DNA of 64,000 bases. Source: Acinetobacter kookii. Lineage in GTDB: Bacteria; Pseudomonadota; Gammaproteobacteria; Pseudomonadales; Moraxellaceae. The notes beneath the pieces were generated by a model. The model was given only the letters and a program-made list of their open reading frames with translations, had not been told where the DNA came from and searched no databases. Location: NCBI RefSeq assembly GCF_900096895.1, contig NZ_FMYO01000001.1, positions 682,001-746,000 of the forward strand, read 5' to 3'. The stretch's first letter is position 1. Every line of letters begins with the position of its first letter. Both the position numbers and the translations under genes were made by a program. Positions 45,500 to 57,756 of this stretch are shown here, in pieces.

Positions 45500-47050
45500 A
45501 TGTCCACTTCATTAAATGGTCTTCAATTCCCTATCAATCCCCACAGCAAAAAAGCCAGTACCACCCAAACAGGCAAAGAAATTATTGCTGAAGCCCTGTC
45601 TATAGTCGACAATAAGTCATCCATGGATGCACTTGCCGAAAAAAATTGGCGCAAGCACTATCCGATCTATTTCAAGGCCTTGGTAGAACACGGTATTCGC
45701 ACCATCAACAATTCCATTACCATTGCCAAACAAGGCTTGCATAAAGCCCATCATAGCTTTGATTTTTATCGAGATGGTCAACGCTATTTATTGAAAGACA
45801 TCATGAAAGATGTCGATACCGCCACCTTGTATACCATTCAGCTCAAAGGCGAAAGTGATATTGCACCAGAATGGTATGTTCCCTATAAAGGACAAAAGCT
45901 AAAAGGTCAGGCTTTACTGGATCAAATCCAGATCTGGCAAGATGCAGGCATTATCGAATGCAGCCATGCGGATGCCTTGCGTAGCGCACAGGCCCATCCG
46001 GAATGGTTTGATCTTTCAGACCGTACCATGGTGCTATTTGGTGCAGGGTCTGAAGCCGGTCCGCTCACCTGGCTGGCACGCTGGAAAGCCAATATTATTG
46101 CCGTAGACTTACCCAATACCCGGGTGTGGGACAGAATCCTCAACACCATTCAGCAAGGCAACGCCACCCTGTATGCCCCTTGCACGGAAAAACTGGCAGA
46201 AGATACCTCAAGCACGGTACTGAAAGAAAAATTAGGCGCCGATTTACTCACCCAAACACCTGAAATTGCCCACTGGTTAAGCCAAAGTGAACATCAGCTT
46301 GATTTGGCGGCTATTGCCTATCTCGATGGTGAAAAACATGTTCGTGTTGCCATGGCCATGGATAGCATCATGGAATATGTCAGTGAGCAAAAATCGGACA
46401 CCAGTTTAATGTTCATGTGCACGCCAACCGATGTCTATGCCATTCCGAAGGAAGTGGTCGAAGCGTCTTATGACAAGTTCCAGTGCCGTTCCAAAGTCCG
46501 TCAGCTTCTGAGTAAAGGCATTTCAACCGTTACCGCCCAGCGTTTTTTCCAGCAGAATCTACACACGCTCATTTCTTCCGACAATGGTCAGGAATATGGC
46601 ATTGCGGACTGTCTGGTGGTCGAGCAAGGTCCAAACTATGCTTTGGCCAAACGGATCCAGCAGTGGCGTGCCACACTGGCGCGACATTATGGACAACGGG
46701 TCAGCATTAATATTGCGCCGTCTACCACAACCCATTCAGTGACCAAAAATCCGTTATTAAAAGCCGCCTTCAGTGGTGCCAGCCTGTTCGACGTGGAATC
46801 GTTTAGTCCAGAAACCACCAATGCCTTAATGGCTGCGTTATGGATTTATGACCTGCGTCATCCTGAATCGGTTGCAAACCCGGAAACCCATCTGGATCAT
46901 CCGCTAGAACTGATGATGAAAGGTGCCAACCATGGCGGATTGTGGCGTGTGCCTTATTTGGCCCGCACCGCTTTGCCTTTTGCCGCACTGTATGGCTTTG
47001 CCAACCAAAAATTGCCGATTAAGAAGGTGCTACGCAAGATAAAGAAATAA
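45500..47050 (+). CDS. Unknown 516-residue protein with a Rossmann-like segment
   Basis: I recognise no named family. A central segment, TMVLFGAGSEAGPLTWLARW followed by KANIIAVDLPN (about 175-206), looks like a dinucleotide-binding beta-alpha-beta unit with GAGSEAG in place of GxGxxG and an acidic residue ending the second strand. The ending KKVLRKIKK is basic. No signal peptide; soluble overall. It stands alone between two terminators. The long, undisturbed frame and normal base use show that it is a real gene; an oxidoreductase-like role is only a guess. Confidence 0.75.
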   Translation: MSTSLNGLQFPINPHSKKASTTQTGKEIIAEALSIVDNKSSMDALAEKNWRKHYPIYFKALVEHGIRTINNSITIAKQGLHKAHHSFDFYRDGQRYLLKDIMKDVDTATLYTIQLKGESDIAPEWYVPYKGQKLKGQALLDQIQIWQDAGIIECSHADALRSAQAHPEWFDLSDRTMVLFGAGSEAGPLTWLARWKANIIAVDLPNTRVWDRILNTIQQGNATLYAPCTEKLAEDTSSTVLKEKLGADLLTQTPEIAHWLSQSEHQLDLAAIAYLDGEKHVRVAMAMDSIMEYVSEQKSDTSLMFMCTPTDVYAIPKEVVEASYDKFQCRSKVRQLLSKGISTVTAQRFFQQNLHTLISSDNGQEYGIADCLVVEQGPNYALAKRIQQWRATLARHYGQRVSINIAPSTTTHSVTKNPLLKAAFSGASLFDVESFSPETTNALMAALWIYDLRHPESVANPETHLDHPLELMMKGANHGGLWRVPYLARTALPFAALYGFANQKLPIKKVLRKIKK

Positions 47051-47187
47051 TCACAAGGCTTCCCCCTCTTCTTTAGGAAGATGAGAAATATAGCTTTAAA
47101 CCAAAGTGCAAGTGAAGGTCAAACAAAGACAAATGAAGGATATATGCAGTTTGATTTTCTTTTCATAACAAAGCACTGAAAGACATA

Positions 47188-47215
47188 AAAAAACGCTGCG
47201 AAAGCAGCGTTTTTT
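47188..47215. terminator. Terminator of the phosphate transporter gene
   Basis: AAAAAACGCTGC and its complement close on a GAAA tetraloop just past the minus-strand gene. Confidence 0.88.
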
Positions 47216-47230
47216 GTTTCTAACAGACGT

Positions 47231-48850
47231 CTAAACGAACTGTAAGAATAGCCAGTACAAACCACCAGATAAACAGATGGTCGCTGGTAAAGTGAAGATC
47301 CATGCCGATAAAATGGTACGCACCATTTGCAAATTCAAGCCTGACTTATTGGCTACCATGGTACCTGCAACGGCACTGTTCAAAACGTGTGTTGTCGATA
47401 CAGGCATACCCAAACCATCTGCTGCAGCAATCGTTGTCATTGCAACAAGTTCGGCTGACATGCCCTGACCATAAGTCATATGGTTTTTACCAATACGCTC
47501 ACCTACAGTCACCACAATACGCTTCCAGCCCACCATCGTACCCAGACCTAATGCCAGGGCAACAGCCACTTTTACCCAGGTAGGAATATACTGAAGGAAT
47601 GAATCCAGGTTTTTACGATATTCTTTAACCAACTTGCTTTGATCTTTTGACATCTCAGGAAGCTGCTCAGCTTTATCTAAACGCTTAAACGCAGTCGTGC
47701 TGAGATACATATCATTGCGGATCGCAGAAACTTCAGCCTCTGGAATATTGTGAATATCACCATATTTGGCAACACGGTCACCCAGATGATCGGTCAGGCT
47801 CGCTAAAGCTGGAACCACTTCAGGGGTCACTTCTTTAGTTTGAATATACTTGGTAATCACAGCACGTGCCTGAGCATCCGCAATATTTTCATGCTGCGGA
47901 TAAATAGCAGTAGCGGTTTGCTGAGACAATTGCTCAAAAGACTGAATATGTGCATTGTCTAAATTCTTGTTTAAAGAATAAGCCAATGGTACACAACCAA
48001 TCAAAATCAGCATAATCAAGCCCATGCCCTTTTGACCGTCATTTGAACCATGCGCGAAACTCACACCGGTACACGTGAAAATCAAAATCGCACGAATTAA
48101 AGGTGGCGGCGGCTTATTCCCTTCAGGCGGATGAAAGAGCTCCAACTGTTTACGAAAGATCTTTTTCACCAGTAAAAACAGGACAGCAGCAAAAGCAAAA
48201 CCGATCAGTGGAGAAAATAGCAGTGCCTTACCCACTTTCATCACCTGCTCCATATCTACGCCGCTTGCGCCAGCGCCTGAGTGCAGGATGTAGTTCATAA
48301 TACCCACACCTAAAATCGAACCGATTAAGGTATGTGAGCTTGATGCCGGAATACCCAAAAACCAGGTACCCAAATTCCAGAGAATCGCAGCGATCAGCAT
48401 GGCAAAAACCATGGCAAAGCCTGCGCCTGAACCGACATTCATAATCAGTTCTACAGGTAATAAAGCAATAATGCCGTAAGCAACAGCACCACTTGCCACC
48501 ATCACCCCAAGGAAATTACAGAAACCTGCCCACATTACGGCAACAGGGGCAGATAAGGCATTGGTATAAATAACAGTTGCGACTGCATTGGCCGTGTCAT
48601 GAAAACCATTAACAAATTCAAAGCCTAAAGCAATTAATAAAGCAGTCGCTAAAAGAATAACGGAATATAAACTTAATGCTGGCACATGCGCCAAATCGGT
48701 TGAAAGCTGAAAACCGATATACACCAAAGTTGAAATAATAACCGTGAGAAACACCGGCATAAAAAATTTCGGTGTAGCAACATGCACATTCGTCGATTTC
48801 GCTGGTGCTGATGGCACCTGATCTTGGACGGGAGGAATACTAGAATTCAT
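47231..48850 (-). CDS. pit: PiT family inorganic phosphate transporter
   Basis: Low-affinity phosphate (metal-phosphate):cation symporter. The 539-residue protein has two homologous membrane halves with the family signatures GFEFVNGFHDTANAVATVIYTNAL in part (N-terminal half) and GVSFAHGSNDGQKGMGLIML in part (second half), separated by a cytoplasmic insert of about 130 residues. A conserved GMPVSTTHVLNSAVAGTM segment lies near the end. Longer than average but typical for pseudomonad and Acinetobacter PiT proteins. Monocistronic. Confidence 0.93.
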   Translation of the reverse strand: MNSSIPPVQDQVPSAPAKSTNVHVATPKFFMPVFLTVIISTLVYIGFQLSTDLAHVPALSLYSVILLATALLIALGFEFVNGFHDTANAVATVIYTNALSAPVAVMWAGFCNFLGVMVASGAVAYGIIALLPVELIMNVGSGAGFAMVFAMLIAAILWNLGTWFLGIPASSSHTLIGSILGVGIMNYILHSGAGASGVDMEQVMKVGKALLFSPLIGFAFAAVLFLLVKKIFRKQLELFHPPEGNKPPPPLIRAILIFTCTGVSFAHGSNDGQKGMGLIMLILIGCVPLAYSLNKNLDNAHIQSFEQLSQQTATAIYPQHENIADAQARAVITKYIQTKEVTPEVVPALASLTDHLGDRVAKYGDIHNIPEAEVSAIRNDMYLSTTAFKRLDKAEQLPEMSKDQSKLVKEYRKNLDSFLQYIPTWVKVAVALALGLGTMVGWKRIVVTVGERIGKNHMTYGQGMSAELVAMTTIAAADGLGMPVSTTHVLNSAVAGTMVANKSGLNLQMVRTILSAWIFTLPATICLSGGLYWLFLQFV

Positions 48851-49317
48851 GCAGACGGTTCAAAGGGATAATAAAATCCCCTTATTGTTCAATTTAATTG
48901 TGACAATTATATGACAAAGAGCTGTCATATAAAGCAGTTTTTCATACTTTATTTGGCACCTTCCTCGCTAAAAACCCGAGAATAGCAGTCAACTTAAACA
49001 ATTAAAATCATATACTTATAATAAAACCTCAGTCATTTCCCAGGCTACTTTAGCCATTTCCCATAATGTTACAAAGCATGAAATATAAGACCGCCGGACA
49101 TGCGAATACGGCAAGCTCAGTCAGCTTGAAGCATATTCATTACAACTTGATGAAGGATTTATTACAGAACAATCAACAGGCTAGTTTAAATTTAACTCGA
49201 CTATTTATTCGGCAAGCCCATCATGGCGCTTAGTAAATAAACTGAATATCAGAAAAAATGAACTGATTTCTGCTAACATATATGCCGATTTTATATTCCA
49301 TCGGATTGGGGTTATTT
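48851..49317. other. Intergenic region upstream of metH
   Basis: About 470 bases between divergent pit and metH. I looked for a cobalamin or S-adenosyl-type riboswitch and found none. Possible promoter elements are A/T-rich and ambiguous; nothing else is clear. Confidence 0.4.
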
Positions 49318-53007
<3,690 letters not shown>

Positions 53008-53023
53008 TTAGTTTGAAGTCAAT

Positions 53024-53053
53024 AAAAATCCCCTCTAGTGAGGGGATTTTTTT
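53024..53053 (+). terminator. metH terminator
   Basis: CCCCTC pairs with GAGGGG across TAGT, flanked by A-rich and T-rich arms. Confidence 0.88.
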
Positions 53054-53068
53054 GTTTTAGTATTTTGG

Positions 53069-53166
53069 AATCCCCCTAAATCCCCCTTTGCAAAGGGGGA
53101 CTTTCGCGTATCAATTGAATTACGTGACAGCTCCTCCCTTTTTTAAAGGGAGGTTGGGAGGGATTA
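53069..53166 (+). repeat. Palindromic repeat, copy A
   Basis: Starts AATCCCCCTAAATCCCCCTT, contains the hairpin CCCCCTTTGCAAAGGGGG, a spacer with TCAATTGAATTACGTGAC, the hairpin CCTCCC/GGGAGG and ends GGGAGGGATTA. It matches copies B and C. It lies after metH and 62 bases before the TIGR02391 gene. Confidence 0.85.
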
Positions 53167-53228
53167 AATTGCTATAAATAAAGTAAATATTTAAAATACT
53201 TAAACCCATGAAAATTTAAGATTGAGCA

Positions 53229-54059
53229 ATGGCAATAATAAAAAATTTTGATCTAGCAAGCCTGGAAACTATATGCAAAATCTTAGGCGAAACTAACATA
53301 GGGCTTTCAGGTACTGAAATAACTAAATATTTATCTGAATGTGGGATTACTGATCCTCAAATAAATTCTACGAAGTGGAAACGGCTATATGACGCTTTGA
53401 GCTTTAAACAGAATGAGGACCGTTGTGCTAATAATGTTTGTGCTTTCATTCTGCATGTTATGCGCCCTTCTAGACACGTTCAAAAACAAGAATGGTTTGA
53501 AAATATAAGATCTCAGCTAAATTATGTGTTGTCATTTGAAGGATTAGAAATAACGGAAAGCGGCGAACTCAAACCAGCTAATAAAGTAAAAAATTTTTCT
53601 GAAGCTGAAGAACGTGCACAAAACTTAAGAAGATCTTTACTAGATCGAAAAATTCACCCAGATGTCTTATTCTTTTGTAAGGCTGAATTATTAGTAGATA
53701 ATTACTTTCATACTGTTTTTGAAGCAACAAAGAGTATTGCAGAAAAAATTAGAATTAAAACTAATTTAACAACAGATGGTGCTGAATTAGTTGATCAAGC
53801 TTTTTCTTATAAAGATAAGATTCCTTACTTAGCCTTAAGTAGTTTGAGTACAGAAAGTCAAAGAAGCGAACAGAAAGGATTTATGAACTTACTAAAAGGT
53901 GTATTTGGAACTTTCAGGAACACTACCGCTCATGCACCCAAAATTACATGGAATATTGAAGAACAAGATGCTTTAGATATTTTATCAACAGTATCTTTAA
54001 TTCATCGAAAACTAGATAAAGCTGTTGAAGCAAGAAAAATATATGAAGGAAGTTTTTAA
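53229..54059 (+). CDS. TIGR02391 family protein (HEPN-like)
   Basis: The 276-residue protein matches the TIGR02391 (Hypoth_ymh) family in its C-terminal third: GFMNLLKGVFGTFRNTTAHAP (in two parts, about 217-237) and ALDILSTVSLIHRKLDKA (about 247-264). The FRNTTAHAP segment has the R-N-x-x-A-H pattern of HEPN-type RNases. Relatives occur on islands, some beside defence genes, but no function is proven. The N-terminal half is not recognised. The gene is A/T-rich and bounded by inverted repeat copies A and B; its stop codon touches copy B. Confidence 0.8.
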   Translation: MAIIKNFDLASLETICKILGETNIGLSGTEITKYLSECGITDPQINSTKWKRLYDALSFKQNEDRCANNVCAFILHVMRPSRHVQKQEWFENIRSQLNYVLSFEGLEITESGELKPANKVKNFSEAEERAQNLRRSLLDRKIHPDVLFFCKAELLVDNYFHTVFEATKSIAEKIRIKTNLTTDGAELVDQAFSYKDKIPYLALSSLSTESQRSEQKGFMNLLKGVFGTFRNTTAHAPKITWNIEEQDALDILSTVSLIHRKLDKAVEARKIYEGSF

Positions 54060-54178
54060 TCCCACCTAACCTCCCTTTAAAAAAGGGAGGAACAACATTA
54101 ATCCAAATCCATCATAAGATTCACGGCAAGTCCCCCTTTCTAAAAGGTGAGAAACTACGTTTCGCAAGAGGGGGATTT
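54058..54178 (-). repeat. Palindromic repeat, copy B (inverted)
   Basis: On the minus strand it reads AAATCCCCCTCTTGCGAAAC and onward with AAAGGGGGACTT, a diverged spacer and TTCCTCCC...GGGAGGTTAGGTGGGATT. It is inverted relative to A and C. It contains the last eight codons and stop of the DUF559 gene and abuts the stop of the TIGR02391 gene. Confidence 0.8.
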
Positions 54179-54529
54179 GTTCTGAATAACTTGAAAAATT
54201 TGCTCAACCACAACATCAAACTGCCCCATTACCTGCCCATTATCAAACCTCAGCACTCTTAATTCTAGCTGAGCCAAAGCTTCATCTCGAACTTGATCTG
54301 CTTCTAATCCTTCTTCTGTATAGTGCTGACTGCCATCACACTCAATCACTAAATTGGCTGCTGGGCAGTAAAAATCTACGATGTAATTTAAGATTGGTTT
54401 CTGCCTATAAAACTGCAAACCTAAAATTTGTTTGTCACGCAGTTTTGACCAAAGTAATTTCTCAGCTTCGGTCATATTGTTGCGTAAGTCACGCGAGGCT
54501 TGTTTTAAGTTCTTATTGTAGGCTTTCAT
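54155..54529 (-). CDS. DUF559 domain protein (Vsr-like endonuclease fold)
   Basis: The 124-residue protein has the DUF559 arrangement: basic N-terminus with ARDLRNNMTEAEKLLWSKLR-like segment (here ASRDLRNNMTEAEKLLWSKL), LGLQFYRQKPILNYIVDFYC, LVIECDGSQHY and a VLRFDNGQVM strand. The D...E.DG-x-QH arrangement resembles the PD-(D/E)xK/Vsr nuclease core, so nuclease activity is plausible but unproven. Its final residues (NKSPSCET) are encoded within repeat copy B, which shows that the repeat supplies its stop codon. Copy C lies just upstream. Confidence 0.8.
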   Translation of the reverse strand: MKAYNKNLKQASRDLRNNMTEAEKLLWSKLRDKQILGLQFYRQKPILNYIVDFYCPAANLVIECDGSQHYTEEGLEADQVRDEALAQLELRVLRFDNGQVMGQFDVVVEQIFQVIQNKSPSCET

Positions 54530-54546
54530 TTTTATTCTCTCTTTAT

Positions 54547-54680
54547 AATCCCCCTAAATCCCCCTTTTTCAAAGGGGGACTTTCGGCTATCAATTGGATT
54601 ACGTGACAACTCCTCCCTGAACAAGTTTTAAAGCACTGCTTTAAAACGAAGTGTAAGAAAGGGAGGTCGGGCGGGATTTA
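54547..54680 (+). repeat. Palindromic repeat, copy C
   Basis: Same start and order as copy A (AATCCCCCTAAATCCCCCTT, TATCAATTGGATTACGTGAC, CCTCCC...GGGAGG, GCGGGATT). The second hairpin carries a 41-base insert that itself contains the palindrome GTTTTAAAG/CTTTAAAAC. Confidence 0.85.
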
Positions 54681-54754
54681 ATCTAGTAAAATTGTTCCCA
54701 ATAATCGCCCTTTTCTACCCCATCAATCCCAAATCAATAACTATAGGTGTTCCA

Positions 54755-54829
54755 ATGAAGAAACCCATGAACGGTGCGGAAAACATCGTGATTGAAATGT
54801 GCATCAGACTATTATCCAGACACCATTAA
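54755..54829 (+). pseudogene. Possible remnant of a thiamine-diphosphate enzyme gene (acetolactate synthase-like)
   Basis: A 24-codon frame starts MKKPMNGAEN, which resembles the start of acetolactate synthase large-subunit-like proteins, and continues IVIEMCI, which resembles the end of the same proteins. This looks like the two ends of a gene joined by a large internal deletion. The evidence is short and the call tentative. Confidence 0.3.
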
Positions 54830-54841
54830 AGAATAAAAACC

Positions 54842-56050
54842 TTAAACAGCGGGCTTTAAGTTGAGCTCCAGATAATGCCGTACCTGATTGCGTCCCTGCT
54901 GTTTGGCCAAATACAAAGCCCGGTCTGCCATACGAATGGTCTGTTCTTTTTTGGTATTTACTTCAGAAAGAGCGACCCCAAAACTTGCACTGGTTTTTAG
55001 AATTTCCCCGGTTTCCAGTTCGAATTCTTCCTGTTCAATAATTTTTCGGCAGCGTTCTGCAATCTCGATGGCTTGCTGCAAGTTTTGATCCTTTAAAATC
55101 AAGATAAACTCTTCACCACCAAAACGCCCCACCACATCCTGTATTCTTGTTGTGGTACATAATATTGTCGCCACACGCTGCAAAACCGCATCTCCGGTTT
55201 CATGACCATAATCATCATTAATTTTTTTAAAATAGTCCAAATCCAGCAACACCACGGCATAAGTCACTTTTTTCTTATTTTCCAAAGTACTCAGCTGTTC
55301 ACCAATATAACGACGATTAAAGACATTGGTCAGCGCATCGGTCTGGCTCATTTTTTTAATTTTCATTTCACGCCGGCGCCACTGCGACAGCAAAATTTCA
55401 AAAAACAAAATCGAAGTGAGCAAGATAGGAAGATAGACCTCAGCCATACTTTTGATCCAGAACGGATTAAGGTAAAACTCGCTATGCGTCAGGTTATCAC
55501 TGAACACAGGCGCATAACGGATAAATCCATTAAAAGTTAAATAGCTGATAATCACGGTAAAAATAGAAGCAAACATGGCAATGCCATAGATTATTTTACG
55601 TGAATAAAATACCAGGCCAATCAGCACAATATTGACGAAACCGGCAATGGTTGCAGGGCTATACATTCCCACGGTATAGCCTGCATAAATCATCACCGTC
55701 CCAAAAAAAATCGGTGAAAAATAAGCAATAAATTGACGGAATTTTGCATTGTGTTTATATCTGTGGCTGAGCACAATCATGCCGATAAAAATGATTAAGG
55801 TGACAACGACCGTAGTAAATCGGACGAAAAAAAAGTCGTGATTAATCCAGACCCGATTGTCTTCTGAATAGTAACTCAACAGATACCATTTAATCGCGCT
55901 GACCTGGCAAAATGCTCCAAAAAAGCAGAGCAATATGCCCTTGTCAAAATTGGACCAGTTAATAATTAAATTATCGGATTCAAATAGATGAAATTTGAAT
56001 CTGCCCCAATAATGAAAAATCAGCCTGGATATTTTTCTAAAAAATTTCAT
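54842..56050 (-). CDS. Membrane-bound diguanylate cyclase (GGDEF)
   Basis: Makes cyclic di-GMP from two GTP. The 402-residue protein has about six membrane segments (residues 30-225) as an unknown sensor domain and a C-terminal GGDEF domain (about 235-395) with the active GGEEF motif in VVGRFGGEEFILIL. The inhibitory I-site RxxD (RIQD) is present exactly five residues upstream, so product inhibition is expected. Monocistronic. The pga polysaccharide genes, known c-di-GMP effectors in E. coli, are 6 kb away, without a shown link. Confidence 0.92.
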   Translation of the reverse strand: MKFFRKISRLIFHYWGRFKFHLFESDNLIINWSNFDKGILLCFFGAFCQVSAIKWYLLSYYSEDNRVWINHDFFFVRFTTVVVTLIIFIGMIVLSHRYKHNAKFRQFIAYFSPIFFGTVMIYAGYTVGMYSPATIAGFVNIVLIGLVFYSRKIIYGIAMFASIFTVIISYLTFNGFIRYAPVFSDNLTHSEFYLNPFWIKSMAEVYLPILLTSILFFEILLSQWRRREMKIKKMSQTDALTNVFNRRYIGEQLSTLENKKKVTYAVVLLDLDYFKKINDDYGHETGDAVLQRVATILCTTTRIQDVVGRFGGEEFILILKDQNLQQAIEIAERCRKIIEQEEFELETGEILKTSASFGVALSEVNTKKEQTIRMADRALYLAKQQGRNQVRHYLELNLKPAV

Positions 56051-56135
56051 GTTTTTTATGAATATCTTTATAATTTATAAGTTTTTTTATTACTTTAATA
56101 TTATATCCATAGTATAAAAATTAAACAATGCGTTC

Positions 56136-56615
56136 TTATATCCTCTCGACAAACAGTATCCCATCAAGGTGGTCCACTTCATGCTGTACAATTCGGGCAG
56201 GAAAACCGCTCAAGCTCATTTCTACCGCTACACCCTCCAAAGTAAAATAACGCAGCTGAATGGTTTGGGCGCGAGCGATTTGTCCCCGTTCATCCGGCAC
56301 ACTTAAACAGCCCTCTTCCCCCAAAACCGTCAGTTCAGATTTTTCTAGAATTTCAGGATTGACCATCACCAGTGCATCCATTTCAGGTGCATCGGGATAA
56401 CGCGGGTTTGGACAGGAGGCCACGATAATCACCCGCTTTGACACATAAACCTGAGGTGCCGCAATTCCCACCCCGTTACGTTCCAGCATGGTGGCATGCA
56501 TGGCGGCTGCTAGTTCCTTTAACCATGGGCTATTCAGCTCAGCTTGTGCAACTTCTGACGCTGTTACGGTCAAAATGCGTTCACCACGCTGTGCTACAGG
56601 TAAAATGCTGCTCAT
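56136..56615 (-). CDS. def: Peptide deformylase
   Basis: Removes the formyl group from the N-terminal Met of new proteins. The 159-residue protein has all three motifs: GVGIAAPQ (about 49-56), EEGCLSVP (about 99-106) and QHEVDHLDG (about 143-151) with the metal-binding Cys and two His and the catalytic Glu. It is not next to fmt, so it is probably the second (auxiliary) deformylase of Acinetobacter rather than the fmt-linked one. Confidence 0.9.
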   Translation of the reverse strand: MSSILPVAQRGERILTVTASEVAQAELNSPWLKELAAAMHATMLERNGVGIAAPQVYVSKRVIIVASCPNPRYPDAPEMDALVMVNPEILEKSELTVLGEEGCLSVPDERGQIARAQTIQLRYFTLEGVAVEMSLSGFPARIVQHEVDHLDGILFVERI

Positions 56616-56833
56616 CTATTCATTCCTCACTGGGCAATCACACTCAGCTTAATTTTTTTTATTAAACCATGTGTATAAATTTTAACGCTAAGCAAGCATA
56701 CTCTATATTTAGTTTTTAAGACTTGCATTGCACATTTTAGAATATGCTGCATGAGGCTTGTTCACTATATCTTTTAAGACCATTTTAATTTGACTTGCAT
56801 ATCATTCACTAAATTTCTTGACCAATAAAAAAT

Positions 56834-57037
56834 ATGACAACTGCCCAACTTCTGCTCGGTGTGCTTTTTAGTTCTATAGGCTTAGGCTATTTTTTATATG
56901 GAAAAAAGCAAAAAGCCCTTGTGCCTTGGATTTGTGGCTTGGTTCTGATGATTTTCCCTTATTTTATAGAAAGTACCGGCCTATTGACCACTATCGGTAT
57001 CTTGCTCTCTATTGCACCTTACTTTATCCGGCTTTAA
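56834..57037 (+). CDS. Small two-helix membrane protein
   Basis: The 67-residue product has two hydrophobic segments (about 5-21 and 31-62) around the basic turn YGKKQKALVPW. I recognise no named family, though the GKKQ turn is common in small inner-membrane proteins of this kind. No operon partner. An upstream RBS is weak. Confidence 0.55.
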   Translation: MTTAQLLLGVLFSSIGLGYFLYGKKQKALVPWICGLVLMIFPYFIESTGLLTTIGILLSIAPYFIRL

Positions 57038-57225
57038 TTGAGGGACAGATCAGGTTTATGTATAAAATGAAAATGCCTTGGGTTTTGAACGTCCCGATGC
57101 GTTTAATCAATAAAGCCAGCTATTCTCATGCAAAGGCTTGATTCATATGATTACAAGTTGACTGGCAGACTGTATGAGAACAGGCAATATAATTTTATAG
57201 CGTTATTTGGCTATAGATGAGTACA

Positions 57226-57253
57226 AAAAAGCCCTTCGTTTGAAGGGCTTTTT
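57226..57253. terminator. Terminator of the DUF2505 gene
   Basis: AAAAAGCCCTTC and its complement close on GTTT just past the minus-strand gene. Confidence 0.88.
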
Positions 57254-57258
57254 ATGGA

Positions 57259-57756
57259 TTAAGCTGCTAAATTTTTCTTTAATTCATCTTCAACAATCTG
57301 GATTTCCAGCTGACTGAATTTACGAATTTCAGTTTCAGCATGTTTTTCCAGCATACCTGAAATTAAAGGAATTTTTATCTTGACCTGCCAATTCAGACTG
57401 ATGTGAATTTGCTGTTCATCCCCCGTGACCAAACGTTCACAGTTTGCTTCTAAAGGCACATTTGCCCCTAATTTTATGCTTGAAGTTAAAGCGGCCAAAT
57501 CTGTGATATCGGTACGCTTGACTCGAAATGCATCTTTAAAGAATTTTTTTGCTATATCCGGAATATTGATATCCAGATTATAAGCACGGCGTAAAGTGTA
57601 AATATCTCCACTCATTTTAGATTCAATAATTTCCAGTTTTTCACCCGGTATACGTCTGCATACTGCCTCATGCAAGGCCGTATTTGCTACAAGTCGCTTG
57701 AACTGATCAAGTGAAACACCCTGAATTGTAGAATTCACAGTAAAATGATGTGCCAT
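57259..57756 (-). CDS. DUF2505 family protein
   Basis: The 165-residue protein fits DUF2505, a START/SRPBCC-like family of unknown function: N-terminal strand HHFTVNSTIQGVSLDQFKRL, RRAYNLDINIPDIAKKFF and a long C-terminal helix (EIRKFSQLEIQIVEDELKK). Soluble, no signal. The next minus-strand gene upstream is 137 bases away, so it is probably separate. Confidence 0.75.
   Translation of the reverse strand: MAHHFTVNSTIQGVSLDQFKRLVANTALHEAVCRRIPGEKLEIIESKMSGDIYTLRRAYNLDINIPDIAKKFFKDAFRVKRTDITDLAALTSSIKLGANVPLEANCERLVTGDEQQIHISLNWQVKIKIPLISGMLEKHAETEIRKFSQLEIQIVEDELKKNLAA

Noticed and set aside
48851-49317. Cobalamin or methionine-related riboswitch upstream of metH
   Set aside because: No B12-box-like conserved sequence, no paired architecture and no sequestering hairpin before the start could be found.
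53069-54680. CRISPR-like array in the C-rich/G-rich repeats
   Set aside because: There are only three copies, of about 100-130 bp, in both orientations and separated by genes; no short regularly spaced repeats or cas genes.
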